A program made the translations under genes and the position numbers. The notes beneath the pieces were generated by a model, which ran no database searches, was not told where the DNA came from, and saw nothing but the letters and a program-made list of their open reading frames with translations. Of a stretch of 64,000 nucleotides of DNA, positions 41,970 through 53,678 are shown piece after piece. Positions within the stretch are counted from its first letter, which is position 1. Every line of letters begins with the position of its first letter. Source of the stretch: Equus caballus (taxonomy: Eukaryota > Chordata > Mammalia > Perissodactyla > Equidae); contig NC_091687.1 of assembly GCF_041296265.1 (NCBI RefSeq), positions 106,110,001 through 106,174,000 of the forward strand, in the 5' to 3' direction.

Positions 41970-42745
41970 ATATAGCATTTCTTTTTGGAAAGTTCTGTCT
42001 GCTCCTTATTTCTGTTTGTGGTTTTGGTCTTTCATGTTGGAGGCATTCCTCAAACGCCCGATTGAAAGCTTTGTGGGAGGTTTGGGGCCTTGTCGGTTGT
42101 GGTCTGCAATGTAAGTTGATCAGGTCGTAGCCTGGTTTTTTGTCTGTTCGTTTGAATGATCCTAAATATTGATATTATTTATAGGTCTTTTCTTCAGAGC
42201 TACACAGTTTGTTCAAAGAAGAGACCTTTGAGCTTTTGCCTGTGAGTAGAGCCTGGCTGGATGTGTGCAGGGTGCCAAGTGGGGTCAGCAGGCTGAGAGT
42301 GACCATTAGCCTGGGGACTTTGACTCTCCCCTCCTGTTTTCGTTCTGGCCATTGCCCTCACCTGAGTTCATTTCCACAGAGTCGAGCCTTTGGTCCCGGC
42401 AGTGGTGGAGGGGTGGAGATGTTCCTCAGATGCCCCCAGCCTCGTCCGTGTCTCCCGTGCGCCTGCTGCCTTCCGGCCCAGAGCCTTCTCAGGGTTCAGT
42501 GGATTAAGTCTCTTGATCCCCATCGATCACCCCTGCCCCCCCAGGAACTCTGCTCGGCTCAGTTATTTACCGCTGGTCCTTCCCCCCATCTTATAAAACG
42601 TGTCATGTGTCTTGTCCACTGTTGTCCCCTCTCCCATCCTCTTTCCCGTGTGCATTTATACCTTTTTATTCCTTTACTGTTTTTCAATGGAGTTTTGGAA
42701 GGGATGGGGACGAACTCGTGTGTAATCCACCATGTTTAACCAGTC
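41970..42745. other. Unassigned, probably repeat-derived
   Basis: T-rich, then GC-richer text ending 'aatccaccatgtttaaccag'. It has the look of an interspersed repeat but I could not assign it. A 176-codon plus frame across it has no recognisable similarity. Confidence 0.35.
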
Positions 42746-42804
42746 TGTGAGTTACTTAAAAAGAAAAATGCCTATCTATCTGTCTATATAGTTGTAGTTA
42801 TGAG

Positions 42805-43165
42805 GTAAACTGTGTGCCCCTAAAATCCATATGTTGAAGTCCTAACCCCCAGTCCGTCAGAGTGTGACTGGATTTGGAGACACGGACTTTACAGAGCTAT
42901 TAAGGTAAAATGAAGTCATATGGATGGATCTTAATCCAGTATGTCTGGTGTTCTCGTAAGGAGGGATTAGTGCACAGATAGAAGGAAGACCAGCTGAGGA
43001 CACAGGGAGAACACCGCCGTCAACAAACCACGGAGAGAGGCCTCAGAAGCACCAACCCTCCTGACACCCTGACCTTGGACTTCTGACCTCCAGAACTGAG
43101 AGAAGAAATGTCTAAGACACCCAGCGTGTGGTGCTTTGTTATGCAATCTCAGCAAATATACACAA
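42805..43165 (+). mobile_element. MaLR LTR fossil (MLT1A-like)
   Basis: Solo LTR with blocks 'gtgcccctaaaatccatatg', 'ttgaagtcctaacccccagt', 'gactggatttggagacac', 'gacctccagaactgag' and 'tgtggtgctttgttatgc', matching ERVL-MaLR MLT1 LTRs. Old and broken. No internal region seen. Confidence 0.75.
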
Positions 43166-43179
43166 ACACACACACACAG

Positions 43180-45125
43180 AGCGGAGTCCTTCCCAAGACG
43201 TGGTGCTAGGCACTTGACCTGATCATTTAAAAAGTCCAGATTTGGTCTGTGTCACACAATAATCAGGTGCTTTGTGAGCCGAAGAACAAGGTCAGGATGG
43301 CTAATACCAAGCTTAAAAAGAGTTAAAATTGCCTTATTGAGACTAAACATATGAATCCTATTATTTATCTTCAAGAAAAGATAAGAAACCATGATGCCAT
43401 TTTTAATGTTTTAATGTGGCAGGAAATGAAACTCAGATTTCAATCAGTGGGTGCACCTGAACATCAACTAACATACCATTAACATTGTGAAACTTACAAT
43501 TATTCTTTCAAGGAAATTCAGCAGACTAATACAAGGAATTTGCACCTTTATAAAGCACATGTAAAGAGTCAGTCTCATAAGTGCAAAATATTTTCCTAAA
43601 CAAAGTGGTCAGACGGCAGATACCAAGCTGAACGTCCAACAGATCCCTTTAAACCTCACTCAAGGATCCACCACTAGAGGGAGATAGTGAGCGCAAACTA
43701 GGTTCTTTGCTCTTTAAACTTGGCAAATTCTCTATTTTTTCAAATAACAAGGCTGTGGAATTATTTTCGTTACATACTTGCGGTAGCCTATAATCACTTT
43801 TGATTCCTGGTTTAACCCGAGAACTTCTCTTAACTCCATCTGCCCCATAAATCATGCCAATTTGTTGCAATGGTTTTATACACCATATGCGTATTTGTTA
43901 GAACTGTGAACCAGCGCGGGCACAGATAACACACAGCAGCTCAGCCCATGGAAGGCACTTAGAGTAGTTTGGATGCTATGAAATTAAATTTAGTATATTA
44001 TTTGTTGAATGTAGTAATTTAATAGAATGTTACTATGTAGTCATTAAATGTGTTATTGTGTAATTTCTAATAACATCCAAAAAATAAATGTTAATTCCGT
44101 TAAGAGGAAACTCTCTTTTCATGTTTCAGGACAGAGAAGGCAAACAACTTCTGAGAACATCTGCGACTTCACTGGCTGACTCTCAAGGCACCGAATTTAA
44201 CTGTGACCCAGATTTGGTCTTGGAGCCGATCAGAAGGCACTGAGTTGAAGCCAGGTTTACACTCTGATTCCTCCAAGTCACCACGTGGTTTTATTCGAGA
44301 GGGGTCTGGGTAGCAATGAGCTAAGGTTAGAGGTAGTATTTTTGTTATTTGGTAAACATGTGCAGATGGTGTTCACAAACAGCTGCACAGGCCACTCACG
44401 GGAGCCAGAACACTTGAAAACACACCTGCTTCTGCTAAATTGCAACGACTTTGCAGAGACTCTGTTTGGAATTGCCTCGTGTTTCCAAATCAAGCTTGGC
44501 TTTTAGTAGATTTTAAGCCAAGAACAGATACACACTGGCTTCTAAATCCATCTTTGAATTAAGTTGAAGAAGATATAATCTGATGCCAGCCTGGAGTTAA
44601 AAGATGTAGTATTGGAATGATAGATGAGATTTGACCTTGAGGGGAGAACTGTAGATTTCTAGGTCAAGTCAAGTACTTTCCTCTTGGCTGAGACACCGAG
44701 ATGATTTGTTGCAGCTTTTCCTGGCAACGTATGGTCCTAAGAGCCAATCAGCAAGTGGTGGTGAATGCGGGCGCCAGGGAGCCGGGTGCCCTCCTGGCCG
44801 AGCATGTGACTCTGGCCACGTCAGTCCCCTCACAGCCAGAGGTTCCCTAAAGGCTCCTGCATTCCAGTTATCCTGGAATAATGTTCCAGACAAACGAATA
44901 AGTTTGAGGCACTGCTGCCTACAATCAGACCTTCAAGTGGGAGAGTTGGAGACACAAGTTTTCTTCCAGGTTCCTGCTCTTTGCCTCATTCACATACTGA
45001 TTTGAATTTTTCTATAAGACAAAGTGGTATTTTCTCTCACTAGAAGCCCTGCTGGACTCCCACCATCTGTTTAATAAGCAGTAGCCAAGGGAAGAGAGTT
45101 TACAGTTTCCTGGTAAACAAGTGGC
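43180..45125. other. Long stretch with no repeat recognised
   Basis: AT-rich, apparently unique sequence of nearly 2 kb. A 73-codon minus frame at 43649-43870 has no recognisable homology. No splice-supported exon identified. Confidence 0.4.
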
Positions 45126-45126
45126 T

Positions 45127-45347
45127 CAGCCTGCTGCTCAGGCCACTCGGTGTGCTCTGAGCCACTCGTGTAAGCAAGGGATCCTTGGTTACGTACATTT
45201 CCTCTGCATGTGGGCCACAAACACTTACTCAGCACCCAGCCTGCTGCTCAGGCCACTCGGTGTGCTCTGAGCCACTCGTGTAAAGCAAGGGATCCTTGGT
45301 TACGTACATTTCCTCTGCATGTGGGCCACAAACACTTACTCAGCACC
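45127..45347 (+). repeat. 110-bp tandem duplication (two copies)
   Basis: Copy 1 at 45127-45236 and copy 2 at 45237-45347 start with CAGCCTGCTGCTCAGGCCAC and end with CTTACTCAGCACC. They differ by a single inserted A in copy 2 (GTAAGCAAG versus GTAAAGCAAG), so the duplication is recent or an assembly artefact. Confidence 0.95.
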
Positions 45348-45535
45348 TTCCGTGGGCCTGACACCTTTCTAGGGGCTGAATATATGATGGTTAAACAGGC
45401 CAATCCCTACTTTCCTGTGACTTCTATTGTGGTGGGTAACTACACAAAAGCCCTCTAAATGAATAACTATCTAAATAATTTCAAGTAGGTGATAAGGGCT
45501 ATGAAAACAATAAAGCTGAGTAGCGGGGCTGAAAG
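45330..45535 (-). repeat. L2 LINE 3' end (antisense)
   Basis: 'aacacttactcagcacctt' then 'ggctgaatatatgatggtta' and 'aaataatttcaagtaggtgataagggctatgaa' follow the antisense L2 3' UTR. Confidence 0.5.
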
Positions 45536-45551
45536 ATGATGGGGTAGGAGT

Positions 45552-46735
45552 GGGTGGTGGGCTGAATAACGGCCCTAATGCCTGTCCAGGCCCTAATCCC
45601 TGCACTGTGCCTGTTACCTTATATGGCAAAAGGCACTGAAGATGTGATTAAGCTAAGAATTTTGAGATGAGGAGATTATGTTGGGGAAAATAATTAAAAA
45701 CAAAATCTCCTGCCAGCCCAGAAAAGCTCCCCATAAAGGTAGAAGAGAAAGAAAACAGTTTTTTTTTAATTGAATAAGCATTACACCAGAATGAGAGGCA
45801 CATCACCGGCCATCCCCTAAGAGACTGCAAAGACGGAAAGAAATCTCGCCCTGTTATACAGCATGGCAGATGCAGCCCCCACACACCTTCCCCAGATAAG
45901 CCGTACCTGGTCCTCAGGCGAGAGGACCTGACGGCGCCATTTGCACACACAGTGCATCCCAAATTCACGAGGTAATTGGGGTGACCACCTGTGTTAGCGG
46001 GTTGCCTTTCTCCAAAGGAGAAACACACTTGTCCTGTCCTTACGACAGGTGGTGGTTTTGCGGCTTGGGCCAGGCACCACGGGGGCTTGGAGACAGGGCC
46101 CTATCTCCCTTGATGGTTACATCTCAAAGAGCTGGCTCCCAGGTCCTGAGAAGGACAGTCCCGGGGTGTGGAGCTGGCAAGAGGCTTATTGAGCTTTTAA
46201 AAAGATTTACAGACATGTCAGAGGGGCAGAGAAAAATGCACAGTGACAGGTTTTCAAAGGAAAGGGATGGTGGTTATGGGGAAAGTGTCTCCCTTGTGGC
46301 ACCAGGGAGTGTTAAAACTTATTTTTCTGAGTTTTAATTTGTATTCGCCCTTACAATTACCCTGGATTATCTGGGTAGCCCCTAAATGTATCACGAGTGT
46401 CCTTGGAAGAGGGAGGCACAGGGAGATCTGACTATAGCAGAGACAGAAGGTAACGCAACGACGTAAGCAGGAGGCGGTACTGCTGGCTTTGAAGGCGAGG
46501 GGGGGCCCTGAGCCCTGGAGCACATGGCATGTAGCTCTAGAAGCTGGAAAGGGCAAGGAAACAGATTCTCCCCAGGGCCTCTGCAGGGAGCGTGGCCCTG
46601 CCCACATCTTGATTTCAGCCCAGCGGAACTGAGTTTGGACTTCGGGCTTCCAGAACTGTAAGAGAATAAATGTGTGTTGTCTTAGCCACCAAGTCCGTGG
46701 TCATCTGTCAGAGCAGCCACGGGCATGAGATATGA
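45552..46735 (+). mobile_element. MaLR-type LTR fossil, split by a later LTR
   Basis: Left part 45552-45679 ('ggtggtgggctgaataacgg', 'aagatgtgattaagctaaga') and right part 46356-46735 ('cctggattatctgggtagc', 'ctccccagggcctctgcag', 'tccagaactgtaagagaata') together make one old MLT1-like LTR. Subfamily uncertain. The gap is filled by the solo LTR described next. Confidence 0.65.
45680..46355. mobile_element. Solo LTR, probable ERV1-type fossil, nested
   Basis: A 676-bp unit with ends TGTTGGGG...CCCTTACA, an imperfect inverted TG...CA pair, flanked by the 4-bp direct repeat ATTA (45676-45679 and 46356-46359). Removing it with one ATTA restores the host repeat's reading 'gagattaccctggatta'. A 4-bp duplication fits gammaretrovirus-like (ERV1) integration. 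Only one LTR is present and no internal coding region is seen. Younger than the element it sits in. Confidence 0.75.
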
Positions 46736-46739
46736 GTGC

Positions 46740-47060
46740 ACAGGCGGGAGTGGAGAGGAGAGAGGGCCATTGGGAAGTGAGTTTTGAAGAGAGGATACTT
46801 GAGCCCGAATCTGGATAAAGTGAGGGATTGACTCCCATAGAGATCTGGAGGAACAGCATTGTAGGTGGACGGAACAGCAGCTCCAAAGGCCCCACGGTGG
46901 GGACGAGCTGTTGTGGCTGTGCAGAGATCCCGCAGGACCTCAGGGACACGGAGTTAGAGAGGCATGGTTAGACCGGGTGGAACCTTAGAGGCCGTGGCAG
47001 CGGTTTGCGATGATTTCACAATGTGAAGTGAGCAACCTGATCTATTTAAAAGGCTCCATT
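46740..47060 (-). repeat. L2 LINE fragment (antisense), tentative
   Basis: 'ggaggaacagcattgtaggt', 'ttgtggctgtgcagag' and 'tgatctatttaaaaggctcc' resemble antisense L2 ORF2 and 3' UTR. Confidence 0.4.
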
Positions 47061-47289
47061 AGGTCAGGAGACTGGACTCCATGGCAGCCAGACAGGAGGC
47101 AGGGAGAGTAGGAGGTGGCGGCTGCAGTGGGCCAGGGGCGCAGCGGCTGTGGTGAGAGGCAAGAAGTGGTGAGCGGGGCCTCAGCCTTGGTGTACCCAAG
47201 CTCTGGTGCTCGCTGCAGGAACTCCGAGATCTCTGCCTGGTTTCCTTTTGACCAACCATGTTCTTTTTCTTTTAGAAAAACGGACTCCT

Positions 47290-47552
47290 GGGGCTGGCCC
47301 CGTGGCTGAGTGGTTAAGTTCACAAGCTCCGCTTCAGTGGCCCAGGGTTTCGCCGGTTCGGATCCTGGGCGTGGACCTAGCACCACTCATGAGGCCATGC
47401 TGAGGTGGCGGTCACATGGCACAAACAGAAGGACCTACAACCAGAACATACAACTATGTACTGGGGGGCTTTGGGGAGAAGAAAAAAAAAGAGGAAGATT
47501 GGCAACAGATGTTAGCTCAGGGCCAATCTTTAAAAAGAAAAGAAAAGAAAAA
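47290..47552 (+). repeat. ERE1 equine SINE
   Basis: Full-length ERE1: head GGGGCTGGCCCCGTGGCTGA, B box GGTTCGGATCC at 47355-47365, 'actggggggctttggggag', 'agattggcaacagatgtta' and an A-rich tail. Direct repeats of about 15 bp (AAAAACGGACTCCTG versus AAAAACAGACTGCTG) flank it. Confidence 0.92.
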
Positions 47553-47559
47553 CAGACTG

Positions 47560-49035
47560 CTGGAACTAGATATGCAACAGAAAAGTGTCCTCTCTTACAG
47601 GAGCAATGCATTCTGCATGTGTTCATGCATGCAAGGATATTTTTAGAACTGCAGAAGTAGGAGCATTTTGATATTTTCCTGAAGAGTTTCCCCATGACCT
47701 GGCAAGACTACTTTCACCCAAGATGCTGGCCTCGGACAGTCAGGGCCTCCCTCTTTTTGGGCCTCAGCCACTCTCTCTCCAGGTCCGGATGCTGGGAGGG
47801 CTTATAGGATGGAGGGCTGTGTGAGCTCGTACAGGTGACTGTGCCCACCTGGGGCATTCCCAGGTGGTACCTGCTCACTGCCTCGCCTGCGAATGCTGGT
47901 ATCAGATTTGTGAGTTTCTAAATCTGCCTTCGGGATGCTGTCGGAAGCAGGAATTCACAATAGTGACAGTAAGTTCTATTAGAATGAAGTTTCCCTCTCT
48001 TCTCTCTTGCTCCCTAGTCTCCTCCAGCTTTTCAACTGTCATCACTCAGAAATTGTCAACAAGCATCTGGTTTTATCCCATATTCAGCACCAACCCAAGA
48101 GCAATTTCCATCGCTAAACCAGGGTTAAAAGTCCTCTCAACACCCATCACACTGTGGAAAAACAGCACCGACTGCTTCTGTCTGGCTCACGATCAGGCCC
48201 AGCACCTGACACAGTGGCAGATGGTGGGCACTGAATAAATATTTGTTGGATGTATGTGCGCGTCTCGTGGGGAGGACTGGGACGCCATCTGTAAGAGGTG
48301 GATGCAGTTTTCCCTCTTGCAGCTACAGGACTGCTTCTAAACAACACTTGGGCGTCTCCATAGAGGGTTTCTGGAGACGCTGTTCCCCTCATCCCTGGCA
48401 TGCCCACCTGCTTTGCCGTCTCATGCAGTAGGGGGGTGCAGGCACTGTTGGAGGGGAGATGCACCCCCTCCCCAGGGGCCCTCTCAATTTTTGCTGTCCA
48501 GTGGGTCCCATACCCTGTACAGCCTATCTTCCTCCCACAGCTGAGACCATCTCCATTGGGCTGGGCCGTTTGGCTGGTTGCTGCGCCACCCTCCCTAAGG
48601 CACATTGAGGAGTGAAGTCCCAAATACCAAGGCCTAGAATTTCTGGCTGCCATAACGGTTCAGGAATCCCTCACAACTCCTTTGCCACTCATTGTCTCTC
48701 TCCAGAGCAAAGGCCCAGACATGCTATACTTAGCTTCCTTTGGCTATGCCAAAAGAGGAGGCTACAGCAGGTGGTTATCTCCTGACTGGGCGAGAAGACA
48801 TTTCTTCCAGTGGGGGATGGGGAGTGAGCGAGTAGTTTAGGGTCTTGGTTAAGCCAAAAGCCTTTCTGCCAAGAGACTGGTTACGGACAGATGAAGATGC
48901 TTTGTGAGTCTGTGCAGGAATTCCCCAGAGGGCTCTTGCAGGAATGCAGTTATCAAGCAGCACAAGATGCTCCACATTTACACCGAACTAACAGGTATTT
49001 CACAATTACACTTGATGCTCCTCCCACACACATAA
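47560..49035. other. Intergenic
   Basis: An L2-like 3' end in sense may lie at 48130-48245 ('ggcccagcacctgacacagtgg', 'gggcactgaataaatatttgttgg'). Nothing else identified. Frames up to 168 codons on the minus strand lack similarity. Confidence 0.4.
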
Positions 49036-49039
49036 CTTT

Positions 49040-49255
49040 AGGGGTTAAGAATGGGACACGGTTCCTAACAGCCACTATCCAGCTGTGTGGCCTTAGGCAA
49101 ATTCCTTAACATCTCCGAGTCTCAGTTGTTTCATTTGTAAAATGAAGACTAGAAGAGTATGTTTCTTAGGGTTAAGAGGGTTAAATGAGATATGTATATA
49201 GAGAGTTCACCCCTGTGTCTGACACAGGATAAGGACTCTAAATACTAACTACAAT
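49040..49255 (+). repeat. MIR SINE
   Basis: 'ccagctgtgtggccttaggc', 'aaattccttaacatctccgag', 'tctcagttgtttcatttgtaa' and 'gttaaatgagatatgtatata' are the MIR core and 3' part in sense. Confidence 0.8.
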
Positions 49256-49479
49256 TACTAAGTATTTAGGTAGAAACCAGAGGATCTTCTGATAGCATTG
49301 ATGATAGAAAAATCCATTCTTCTGCAATCACCAAACTTGATGTGTATTCTACAATATGCTATGACTATATTTTCTGAACCCCAAACACCATATGATCTGA
49401 CAAAGGAGTTTTTTCATATTTGCCAATTTTACTATATGAAAAGTATAAAAGTTATAGATTTAATCTACAAATGAAACTG

Positions 49480-50540
49480 GACCGTGAGAGTACGGTAAAG
49501 TAAGACCCAAACAAGTGGAGAGACACGGATCTTACATCTCTTCAAATGGGTTTTTAAAAGAAATCTAAGAAGAAATTTAAAAATATTGACAAGCGATTCT
49601 AAACTTCTTTGGGAAGAAGAAATGGGTGATGGACGCTAAGAAAGCTTTGGTGGGAAAAAAAGGGAATCTGTGAGTAGGGGGGGTACTTACATTACTGGCA
49701 TTAAAACTCATTTTCTGATAAAAATACAAATATAAAGTCTAATGTGGGGCAGGTTGGTGTGGCCTCTCTAAATATACCACCAAACGCAGAAACCGTGAAC
49801 ACCACCTACTTTACAAGGAGGTCACCCCAACAACATGAAATAAACCCAATCTCCTGACTTTTAAAAATGGACAAATAGAAAAGGGGGCGAGGGGCCATAA
49901 GCAAATTCACAACAAAGACAAGACAAACAGGCGATAAACTGTGTGAAAGAACAAGTCAGCTAACTAGTAATCTAGGAAATTAAATTCAAAACAATGAGAA
50001 GTAACGACTTTAAATTTGAAAAAATGGCCTGCGTGGTCAAAGATATGGAAAAATGGGCATTTCTCAAGGAAAATGAATCCACTTTCCTGAAAGATAATTT
50101 GGAAAACACTTAAAAATATACTTTGTCTTTGACCTATTAGTTCCCCACTTGTAGAACTTTTCAATCAGGCATGTGCAATAAAAGATGAATCTATAATGAT
50201 ATAAAAACCGGAAAATTTATGAACAATTTGTTCGTACATTTATGCTGCTTTAAGAATCACGTCATAAAAGATTATCTAATAACATGGGAGAAAATTCACA
50301 GTATTGTTAAGTGCAAAGGGCAGAGTACATCTTTGCACGGCATTATGCCACTATGTGAGATCTGCATAGGTAAGCATAGACAAAACACGGGAGGAGACGT
50401 ACCAAAATACTAAATACAATTCACTCGAGGAGCTAAAAGTATGAGAGATTTTTATATTCTATTTCCTATTAATGCAAGAGATTTCTCAAGTGTTTTAAAA
50501 ACAATTGTACACTTAAAAAACTGCCTTTGTTGAAAAGCAT
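49480..50540 (+). repeat. Ancient L1-lineage fragment
   Basis: A-rich text with weak L1 3' landmarks ('aaaatggacaaatagaaaag', 'aaattaaattcaaaacaatgag', 'cattgtggcactatgtgaga'-like and 'tgtacacttaaaaaactgcc'). Diverged too far to name a subfamily (old L1M or HAL1). Confidence 0.45.
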
Positions 50541-50589
50541 CAAAGTACGTGAAACGGTGCTAGCCTGGAAAAGCCAGGAAGTGCTTCGT

Positions 50590-51650
50590 TTGGAAGCCAA
50601 GGCCACCTGCTAGCGGGTGAGTCACGGGCGCAGGCTCGCACCTGCCTCCGCGCTCGCCCCGCGCCGGCTGCGCGCTTCCGCCCAGACGCCCCCCGCGCCC
50701 GCCGCGCCGGGCCGCCCGCTCCTTGCTAAGATCTGGAATCGAAGGCATTCCTTTCTCAAAGGTCACCCGGTCGGGCCTTTTCTCTCTCCACTTCTGAACA
50801 AACCAGAAGCCAGACTTGCGGGTCAGCCGCGCCGACCCGGCCAGGGGGAGCGCCCGCGCGCCCAGACCCCGCGGCCGAAGGGCCAGGCGGCCGGAGCGCG
50901 GGGGCGGCCCGGGGGCGGGGAGCCTGTAAGAGGCCGGCGAGGCCCGGTCTAGCCGAGTGACCACAGTCTGGCCACGCGGTCGCCCAGGACCGCTCGTCCT
51001 CCGGCGGGACAAAGGGTCGGGAAACTTGAGCCGGGCCGTCCCGGAGAATCCAGGCTGTGGTCGCCATGGCAACGGAGTCAGGCCCCCGGCCGCCACCCCC
51101 CGCCCGGCCCGGCCCGCGAGGGGGCGCTGGGGGCGGGGGAGGGGCGCGCTCGGCCGGCGCGGCTGCCCGCCCCGCCCTCCGGCCGCGGCCGGCGGCCCGA
51201 GCCCGCGACTGACCCTCGGCAGCTCCTGTAGTCACGTGGCGCTGGGAACCGGCGGGGGGGCTGGGCACGGGCCTGGCAGTGGTGAACTCGAACCTGCTGC
51301 TGTCGCGGCGGCGGGTGGCGAGCGCGGCCGCCGGCCCGGCGTTCCGGCCTCATGGACGCGCCACGCGCCTCCGCGCACCCCGCCGGAGAGGTTCGTCCCG
51401 GGCAGGGTGCGGGGTTCCACGCGGGCCGCGGCCGCGGCGGCCCTACCTGCCGGCGCGTGACTGTGTGCGCCGGGTGGGGGGGACGCGGCCGGACCGAGTG
51501 GGGGGGCGAGCGCGTGCACCTGCGCACAGGCTCCGCGAGCGGCGCGCTGCGCGGGTACCTGGGAGGGCCCACCCGGGGAACGCGGAGCCGTGTGTCCGCG
51601 AGCGTGGACGGGGGACACACGCGAATGCAAAACCGGGGAGTAGGGGCTCC
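50590..51650. promoter_or_regulatory. REPIN1: CpG island, presumed REPIN1 promoter
   Basis: About 1 kb of very high CpG density, the largest such block before REPIN1 and on its 5' side. Motifs include an E-box CACGTG at about 51234 and an RFX-type X-box at 51060-51073. Long open frames on both strands here are artefacts of GC content. The REPIN1 5' UTR exon(s) must start near here, but I cannot fix their ends. Confidence 0.7.
51060..51073. promoter_or_regulatory. RFX-type X-box
   Basis: GTCGCCATGGCAAC is a near-perfect inverted repeat matching the X-box pattern (GTNRCC-N-RGYAAC) bound by RFX factors. It sits in the centre of the CpG island. Confidence 0.5.
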
Positions 51651-51659
51651 ACGGCTCTT

Positions 51660-53664
51660 CGCCATCCAGGATGCGCATGGGGATTCTGACCGAGTCGTGG
51701 TCGCACTAGCTCGCCTGCACAGCTCCCTGGGAAACGATCCTGGAATTCCTGTTGGGAGGAGGGTGGGGGAAGGGGAGCCAGCAGGGATTCCAGAGTTCCT
51801 GCCATGGGCCGGCCTTTGGCCATCAGCATGGCGAATTCATGCCGTGACCTTAGCAGTGGAGGAAGTGACCCCCAAACTGCAGCAGTACTTCCTTGGGGAA
51901 GGGGGCCCATTCATTTATAATCCAAAATCCATTAAGGTCACTCTGTCCGCGCGGCGTGGGGCTTGGGTGGGGGAGGAGGTTGTGGCTGGCGAGGACACAA
52001 AGATGACTGCCCTGGAGGAGCTCAGAGCCTCATGCGCGTTTTCTCTCCCCTCCCCACAGGTAAGGCTGGCCTCTCTGCACTCAGAGGTCTGAGCTCTGCC
52101 ATGGGGGTAGGGGTGTCTTTACTGCTGCAGTTTTCTCTGACATCTGGGGGCTACCAGAGTGTGGGCCGAAGCAGGCGCTGCAGCCGCAGAAGTCTCCCCA
52201 GGAACGTCCCCGGGAGGAGCTGGAAATATCCTCACCTCCAGCTCCACCGTCTCCAGGGTAGAGTTTGGTCTTCTTTGTTGGGTTCCCAAACCATTCCACA
52301 GCCCCAGCGCTCAGGCCTCTCCATCCTGGCGGAAGGAAGGCACCTGTGGGGGAAGGATCACATTCTCATACCCTGGGCATCTTCCCTGTGCTCAGTCTGG
52401 CGTTGGGAATGAGTCATGTCTGTGCTCCTGGAGAGGAGTGCAGGCTCTAGGGAATTTAGGAGGATGTGTCTGGAGCTTTCCAGCAGGCCTTGAGGGTCCC
52501 TGAAGAGTCCAACCACCACCCCAGCCCTCAGAGGGTGGAGGAAGCCCTCCTGCAGGAATCTGGGCTCCCCATGCCATGGAGGAGGCGAATGGGGGGCAGA
52601 CCCTGCAGGCTTGGGGCAGGACTGGGCAGGAGACAGAGATTACAATCTCTTCTTTCCCCCCCTTTTCTTGCCCCAGTAATCCCTACCACCCCAAGGGAGG
52701 CAGAGCCAGGGATCCAGGCCCCTGAGGGCAGCAGGTTGTGGGTGTTCCTTGGATTCAGGAGAGCTTTCCTTCAGTCGATGTCCTAATCGTGTGTGTGGGT
52801 GGAGGGGGCAGGCGGGCAGAATGTGGGCAGTCTGGACAGGCGGTGCCCTGAGTCAGGCTGTGCTGGGCATAGCTTCCAGTGCCCCCCTCCTGTTCCCGAG
52901 AAGGGCTGTTCTCGCTCCTCTCCAGGCTTCCGCCCTGAGAGACTGAGGTTGGGGGTGTGAAAGTGCCTCCCCCTCGTAGGATTAGAGCCCAGGAGAGGAT
53001 AATAGGAACGAAAGGCTATGGAAATGTCTATCTGTGCGATCGTTATAAACCCAGGTGTTTTCAGGGAAGAACGCTGGCCTGGGAGTTTAGAAGACCTGGC
53101 CCCTAGTCTTGGTTCTGCTGTTGGTTACTGTGTCCTCTCGGGCATGTCCTCTCATCTTTTATGCCTCACAATTGCTTCATGTGTCAAACAGGGAGCTTAG
53201 TGTCTGCTTGTGCAGCCTCACAGCGTTGCTGTGCAGCTCGGATGTGGCAACAGGACATAGTAGAAACGAGCAGAGGGCAGTGGGGAGCCCTTGGAAAAGC
53301 ACAAAGCAATGTCAGGAAACGGGGCCCTGTTTTCCGGGGAGTCCTGAGGCAGGCGTGTTTGTGCAGCCGACATTGGAGTGTTTACTCCATGCCGGGCACC
53401 AGGCAGCTGTGGTGAGGGGGATTCCAAGAAGTGTCAGAGTTTCTCCCTTCTGGTAGTTTCCAGGGTCAGTGAAGACTTAGGACAAATATACCTGAAATGG
53501 TATCTAGAAGCCCCAGACTGAAATCACATGGAACATACAAGGAAGTGGAAGTGTAGACTCGGGCTCCAGGAGCGGAGGGGCGGGCTCCCCTGGGGCCTGG
53601 GTGGCTGGGGAGGCACTGGGGCAGGACGAGCTGACCTTCAGAGTGACTGTGCTTCTCCCCGCAG
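51660..53664 (+). other. REPIN1: REPIN1 5' region / intron
   Basis: Ends with the acceptor TTCTCCCCGCAG at 53653-53664. A MIR-like SINE in sense lies at about 53070-53240 ('ggttctgctgttggttactg', 'cctctcatcttttatgcctc'). Alternative 5' exons are known for human REPIN1. Here only candidate splice sites are visible. Confidence 0.5.
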
Positions 53665-53678
53665 CAGAGGAAGCACCG

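Noticed and set aside
50560-52092. Several 100-250-codon frames in the REPIN1 CpG island
   Set aside because: Compositional artefacts of CpG-rich DNA with no similarity and no consistent splice pattern.
53601-53678. Upstream in-frame ATG extending REPIN1 by 26 codons
   Set aside because: It lies before the acceptor CCCCGCAG ending at 53664, so it is intronic in the spliced form. Use by an unspliced message cannot be excluded.
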